The translations under genes were made by a program, and so were the position numbers. From Pseudoscleropodium purum (taxonomy: Eukaryota; Streptophyta; Bryopsida; Hypnales; Brachytheciaceae), in NCBI GenBank assembly GCA_963969395.1, contig OZ017798.1:17910173-17974172 (forward strand): 64,000 nucleotides of DNA, written 5' to 3'. Below are positions 58,401 to 64,000 of the stretch, piece by piece (the first letter of the stretch is position 1; every line of letters begins with the position of its first letter). Below the pieces are notes generated by a model. That model made no database searches, was not told the origin of the DNA, and worked only from the letters and a program-made list of their open reading frames with translations.

Positions 58401-61400
58401 AAGTCGATCCGTTGGAAACCGGGTTTCGCTGGTCGACTTTTGTGAGTGGTTGAAACCTGTGTGATTGCTGCAACCGAAACATAATTATTTAAATCAGAAT
58501 CCACCTGTGACCTTCAATGCAAATTAGACACTCCATCTCTTGGCAGACTCAGATGAACAGTACACATAGTAAATACTGGTGGTCATCGTAAAAATGCAGA
58601 TCCACTGAGCGAGGGTCACAGATGCATTAACAAGTACCGTGACAATAGTGGCCTAACTAGTCTTAACCCAAGAGAACTACACGCTATATACCCTTCAAGG
58701 GACAGCTTGAGCAAATCAACAAAATTGGAAGATCAGTGGTCCATAATGGTAAATTGAAAATATGGTACTCACAATAAGAACCATCTTGATCGCGTCGCCA
58801 GTACCGTGAGAAAAGGAAGTCCCGTTTACCGTGAAACCTGCACGATTCAACCTCCAAGTTACAACATCTATCTTTGCCATACCATCAGTGAATACTGAGA
58901 AAGTTGAAAACCAAATTCAGAATTCCTGATATTATGCAACATATGAGATTCGAAGCATGAAATATGGCATTCTCGGCATTCATGCTATAAAAGATGACAA
59001 ATACCACATCATCCAAGTGTAACCTTGACCAGGGCTTTGACGAGAATTGACCAAAAAATAGGGTTCAGATTCATGCCTCTTGAAATACTTGGGGTCAAAT
59101 GAGCCATACACGATGTCCGAATGCCCATCAACTTGCTCAACGAGCTCCATATTCCCGGTCAGTGTATCCCATCTGAAGAACCACAAGCAGCGAAATGACA
59201 ATAGACTTTGAGAAACAATCGCAAAACATCACCAAGGGTCACCTCGAGACATATCTAAACAACATAATAATAGCCACTGATTGACTTACTGGTATCGAAG
59301 CGAACTGTCCAAGCTCATAATCTGCTCAAAGATTGTTTCTGGAGTGGCTTCAATCACACCAACCGCCTTCATAATCGTGCCTTTCTCTGCCTGAATCCAT
59401 AAATAATAGGTATAAGGCAAACATTATGCACCTAGGTAATTAAGACTCAATCCACACGCAAGCATGAAAAAGAAGGAAGCACAGAAAGATATTCTCGAAT
59501 CACCTTGGAGGCTGTGACATCTTCAAAGATTCGAAGGCCTGCTTGCAAAAGATCACCGGCAGACGGGTGAGAAGGTCTATAAAATACTACACTTTCGATG
59601 TTCTCACGAAGTTGGAGCTACAGTCACTACAATTCAGTCTTCTTCTGATATACACTGTGCGGAACACCACATCTTCTTTTGACATAGAAGTAAAAGATAC
59701 AAGACATCCAGAGTACGAAAACTCGATATATGCTACTGAAACTTGCAAGACATAAAACCAAATTCAAGAAGACCAGCTCATATCACCATTAACAGTGCAG
59801 AAGCACCTCCAGTCGGCATGCTCAAACGTGTCTCCCTCATGATAGTTATAAAACCCGTCGGAATCAGGTTCCTGCGGCGACACCACCGACGGCCGCCTCA
59901 ATCGTGAACCTGGTCCTGCTTCCAAAGAAACTTCAGTGATATGAACTAAGTGCATAATTGTTACGAACAACATCAAAATAGAAAATCAAGTGTCATCTCT
60001 CCGTCAAAACAAAAACATGTTACCAGAAGCTCGCCTTCTGTATATTATGCATAAAAGAGCTAAAGACCAAGTGAAATTACCTCTGCCAATAGTAATTAGC
60101 TTGCCAATGCCTCTCGTGACCGACCTTGGATTCGTGCGAGGCCCATTTATATCAAATCTGCAAAACCGTGCGGTATCGGTGAATCAGTTCTGAAAAATGG
60201 TCCCCGTGTGATTGTATGCGTGGAATAATCCACTAACTAATCTTCATAAAGTTGCATCCAACAGCAAACCAAATGCAGAGATCCACCCAAAGCCATCAGT
60301 GCTTACTCATCGTCAGTGTTGATGATCCTGCGGCCACTCCCAATTCGTTCACTGGAGAAATCGGCCTGTAATACAGAAAAGATTTTTTCACACTGGTCAG
60401 GCATTTCAAATCAGAGAATCGATAGCATCCCCCCCAAAGCCAACGATGTGGTACACCAGAGAGGAGAGAAGTCAAGTCAAATTTGAAAATTAGTACACGT
60501 TGGTTATTCACCTCTTCCTTAGCATGCTTGAAAGCAGAAACCCACTTGGCGACTTCCTCCGCAGTATCACATGCGAACTGCTTAGCAGCAACCAGCAGAA
60601 GAATAATCAGGTAATCGTGCGCGGGATTCAAGTGAATCGGTACTAGACCTTTAGAAATACCGTAAGCGAATCCCAAAGTGCTAGGCAGTGGCTCAATAAA
60701 TGCGTCAAGAATTGAAATGCTACGGTTAATTAGGATCAAAAAAGTTCCATACTTACCTCTCCTTGTCTACTGTGGTCCAGGCGATTGAAGATTCGAAGAA
60801 CATACAAAGCCTGCAAAAATCATGTGCGAGTAGAAGAATGAGTAGAGGCAGAATAGAGCTTGTGCTTCTTGTTCATTCTTGACTTTCACTTGAATGGATG
60901 CATCGTATACCAATTAGAACACATTCTTTATCGAATCAAGTACAACACATCTCAAATGCTAAACATTGAGTGCATAAGGGCATACCCTTCCGTGGAAAAT
61001 TTGCCGACCCACTTCCTCCACCATCAAATGCGTTCCCACAACCCCACTTCTGATAGGCACCTGAGAAGCAGAAAGCCAAAACAATGCAGATTCACGTAAG
61101 TCACAGAGAAACCGTCGTTGCTAGTTTCGCACATTCCACTGTTGTAAAATCAGGTCAATTACTTCGCACGTATTCGTTACAGATACATATGCCAACGCAA
61201 TTATGATCGCAATTGCGGATATCCAAATCCTCTACTCTCCCCCAAAGAATTACAATGTTGTCTTTAAAAGGTTACATTGATAGTCCATTCTGTAGCGGGG
61301 TGGTACTACTCCGTTCTAACATTGTCCTGCTGGCATAGACATGGGTTAGAGGTAAAGGGGGAACAGACTCCTGAACCACTCTGTCCTCCAAAAAGGTCGG

Positions 61401-61957
61401 AGTTTATCTTCTACCAATGCATAAACCAGCGACACGAATAACGGACATTCGGTAAGCCTGCGCTATAATTTAGAAAGCCAAGGCAGAGTGACAGAGGAGA
61501 AGCGTGGACATACAGCTCGAGGATACTCGACGGGATTGCGCTTGAACATGGTTACATGTTTCCCCTTAATGATCAAAAACCGGTCGGTGAAGAACTGGTA
61601 ACCTAAGGAGCTTGTTCCGACGTGATACACCCATCCGGCGTACGCCGCTACTCCCATGTCACTCGCAAGCCCCCCCATGTCACTCTCCCTGTCCGATTCC
61701 ATGTTCGATTCTCTCTTTAACTCCGCTTCCACCTCGACACGATCTCGACCTCGCTTCCTGTTACTACGTGGAGTTCTGAACCCATCCGCTTTCCGTTTCG
61801 TCATCCCGTTCTTCTTCTCCTTGAACGACTTACTCAACCATCGAGCACCCGGGATGCCGCCACAAGCGCCACACCCTTTCTTCCTCCCTCGGGGAGACGA
61901 TGGTGACGGCGGGCAGGAGGAGCCCTCCAGCGGCTCGTAGGAAGCCAGCTTGACCAT
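55423..61957 (-). CDS. EDR2L: EDR2-like protein: PH, START and DUF1336 (EDR2_C) domains
   Basis: 23 exons, about 897 aa. Exons: 61514-61957, 60986-61060, 60757-60810, 60512-60577, 60307-60365, 60081-60157, 59787-59915, 59504-59538, 59290-59390, 59077-59172, 58773-58837, 58396-58467, 58056-58226, 57672-57931, 57460-57539, 57237-57303, 56909-57103, 56698-56799, 56520-56567, 56204-56347, 55949-56044, 55734-55835, 55423-55578. Phase closes throughout. The acceptors before exons 4, 15 and 17 are least certain. Residues 1-100 are a basic, Ser-rich extension. The PH domain (~104-213) begins AAYAGWVYHVGTSSLGY. START (~285-490) includes KAVGVIEATPETIFEQIMSL and EQVDGHSDIVYGSFDPKYF. An acidic linker is near 555-565. 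DUF1336 (~635-885) has DDCNGWSDPGGKGFMVR, KLLAVDWLKSDQRMDH, VPGKTHYSLALHF and GLVLGYVTSVVVDLAILIE. Arabidopsis EDR2 is a lipid-binding negative regulator of defence and cell death; the same role here is inferred. Confidence 0.92.
58838..59076 (-). other. GC-AG intron in the EDR2-like gene
   Basis: Exon 10 ends ...TTCAAGAG and the intron begins GCATGA, not GT. The acceptor is TGCAG at 58838-58840. Only this junction restores the frame, giving YFKRFHGKRDF as in the conserved START segment. No GT donor nearby keeps the reading. Confidence 0.75.
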
Positions 61958-63240
61958 CACCAACGCTCTGGCCGAGAACGGCACACTCGTTACGATTCAC
62001 TTTCCTCCTCCAAACCTCCTTTCACGCTTCCGGAGGCCAACCTCCACTTAAATTCCTGCCCGCTGAGATTTTCATAAGTAAAATTCCCGATTTCTCACCT
62101 TAAATTCCTAATCCTCGTCACACCTCCTTCTCGATCGATCCAGAATTCAAGAAAAGCACAATCCCGTACTCATGACCACCTTCCTGGCCTTAATTCCCGC
62201 AACAACCTCGCCAATGCTTAAGAAACCTCGCAAGCTCGATCCCGAGCAGCACGTTTACACAACAACAGCACCCGAATAGACAATCTACCCCTCAAAAAAA
62301 ACTCAAAACGATCACCACTTCCGATCTCTTCCAAATCTCTCCAAAAACTCTCGTCGCCTCTTCAGGCGGTCAAATTCCAACCAAGAAGAAGCCAAACCAA
62401 ACTTCCACACAGCGAAACCCCAATCGTCAAGCTCCTCAGATTCCCCCGACCGCCACCGCCCTGCTCAAGCTCCACAGGGAATTCTAAGGAGGAATTAAAA
62501 GCTTCACGTATCGAATGAACCCGAATCACGAGCAGGAGGCGAACGCAAAGCGCTCAGCGACACGATCGAGGAACCGGTTGCGCAACAACAACAATCTGGC
62601 CATAGCCAAACGAGAATTTCGGCAATTGCACGGAGGTCGATGGGACGGGCCAGACAGGCTGTCTGTTGTGGGAATAAGGGTTATCGCAAAGGGAAGGGAA
62701 GGCAAGAAGCCGACGAAGACGGCGCCCGTATTGTTAGTAAGTTACTGGTGAGGGAGGGATGGGGAATGCTGTACTTTACTGGAGTCGTAAGTGGCAACGT
62801 TCCAATTTGGCCAGTGGGTGGGTGGGTGGATGGGTGAGGAGGTACTGAGTGGTAATGTGGAGGTACCGACCACGGAAAAGAGGAGGTACCGGGTAACAGA
62901 GGGGGGCCACGAAAAGGGGGTTTGATTGGACGGTAAAGGCTGGTTTTTCTCATCCGTTCAACAGTTCCGTTGGCACCTTCGACTGAAGGATCCAATGCGC
63001 AAATTGACTGAGAGGAAATCAGGCGGGGTGCAGTTGGACTTTTCGGGGTGGGTGCACTGCAAATTTTGGAGGGTAGCTGGAGTACTTTGCTTTTTGTGGA
63101 GGCAGAGTTGGATGAAAATTTGTTAAGGGAATGAATGAAATGGTATGCAACGTGGATGAAATTGAATCCAGGAAATTTGTGTTTCTATGCATTGGTTTTG
63201 CAATTTACCAGCAATTTATTGGTAGAAAGCAAAAAGGAGC
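61958..63240. promoter_or_regulatory. Upstream region and probable 5' UTR of the EDR2-like gene
   Basis: Less AT-rich than other spacers and free of repeats. It should hold the 5' UTR and promoter of the minus-strand gene. Frames of 65-104 codons on both strands (62515-62751 +, 62681-62995 -) are compositional (Pro/His-rich on minus) and match no family. No TATA box convinces me. Confidence 0.4.
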
Positions 63241-64000
63241 ACCATGGTCTTAACCCCTGAATGCCCGAGGCACACAAATTTGGTGTTTGCAAAACTTTGA
63301 AGTTAAATAAAACCTAACTAAGTTGCTATTTTTAGTAGTCTATATCTTTTAAAGTTTTTCTTGAAGTCTAGTTTTTGCATCAAAAATCAAATCTTGAAGA
63401 TAAATGATAGTGATTTTCTATTCAAGATTTTGTGCAAGGGTACCCATTGCAATCTTGACTTCCTATAGTGAGTGTTGAGAGCTCATAGAAATGAGCCTCA
63501 AATAAACTAAATCTTGGAGAAAAATTTACATTCAAAATTCATTTAAAAAAATTATAGAGTAGATTTTAAGAAGCCATAAACTGATTGGGCTATACATGTT
63601 AGGCCTTTTAACCTCATATTTGTTTGGTCACCAACTTTTTAGATTTGACTTGTGAAAAGAGGATTGAAAGACTTCACATTGCTTTTGTTGTTTTCACACC
63701 CTCATGGTCACGAATATTATAATCTTTCACTCCATAAGTGATATTGTTGTGTTTTCTTTTGCTATGAAATCTCTAACATGTCTAGTTTGAATTTGTATGG
63801 TTACAATTCAAAAAAAATTGATATAACTTATCAAAACATAGGCATTTTGTTCAATTTTGTGCAAATTTCAAGAAGCTCATAATAGGCCTTAGACATTTAG
63901 AAAGTTAAGAATGTTTTTTTAAAGTGAAAAAGTCAAATACATCAAAATCTCATTTCCTTGTTGACAATTTAAAATTTTTTTTTTTTTCTTCTTTTGCTTT
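63241..64000. repeat. Dispersed repeat, related to 39.5-39.9 kb
   Basis: Starts with TTAACCCCTGAATG (63250) and continues with AAAACTTTGAAGTTAAATAAAA, then ATAGAGTAGATTTTAAGAAGC and TTTTTAGATTTGACTTGTGAAA. These match the region 39570-39910 (AAAACTTTGAAGTTAAATGAAA, ATAGAGTAGATTTAAAAAAGC, CTTTAGATTTGACATGTAAA). It runs off the window end, so its right terminus is unknown. Confidence 0.5.

Overview
The window is nuclear DNA of a land plant, most likely a bryophyte (moss-like). I infer this from a chloroplast sulfolipid glycosyltransferase with a transit peptide, many short introns with GT-AG borders, a plant-type EDR2-like PH-START-DUF1336 gene, and very AT-rich intergenic DNA. The species cannot be fixed from the sequence alone.

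Layout. 1-3.2 kb: two decayed NIF/FCP1-type HAD phosphatase-like units, both lacking the catalytic aspartates, in a stretch that also carries eight copies of a 19-bp near-perfect palindrome, all in one orientation. 3.3-12 kb: AT-rich intergenic DNA with MITE-like elements, a short tandem repeat and orphan ORFs. 12.05-13.0 kb (-): a membrane-anchored FAS1-domain protein. 13-28.6 kb: gene-poor, with MITE copies and, on the minus strand at 19.56-20.98 kb, a 470-aa protein built largely on a 42-bp in-frame minisatellite. 28.7-30.1 kb (+): a two-exon alpha/beta hydrolase. 30.95-31.9 kb (-): a type II membrane glycosyltransferase-like protein. 32-41 kb: intergenic, with a nest of transposons (two TTAA-flanked elements and a third MITE inside one another) and a large foldback element. 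41.2-45.76 kb (-): a complete 12-exon SQD2 gene. 46-49.7 kb: AT-rich intergenic. 50.47-50.69 kb (-): UBL5/HUB1, followed by a tandemly duplicated 3' flank that contains a pseudo-copy of the UBL5 C-terminus. 51.7-54.9 kb: another TTAA element, a foldback and a 24-bp tandem repeat. 55.42-61.96 kb (-): a 23-exon EDR2-like gene. 62-64 kb: its upstream region and a dispersed repeat.

The genes are unrelated housekeeping or lipid/membrane genes and form no pathway cluster. SQD2 makes sulfoquinovosyldiacylglycerol in plastids, UBL5 modifies spliceosome function, EDR2L is a predicted lipid-binding regulator, and the FAS1, hydrolase and glycosyltransferase-like proteins each carry one N-terminal membrane segment. 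I built the SQD2 and EDR2L gene models by hand, and reading phase closes at every junction.

The most unusual items are (1) the eight-copy one-orientation palindrome in the dead-phosphatase locus, whose spacing is close to multiples of about 190 bp; (2) a non-autonomous element family with TTAA target duplications and CCCC/GGGG termini, like piggyBac; (3) the minisatellite-encoded protein with an EAR-like DLNxxP motif; and (4) the UBL5 tail duplication.
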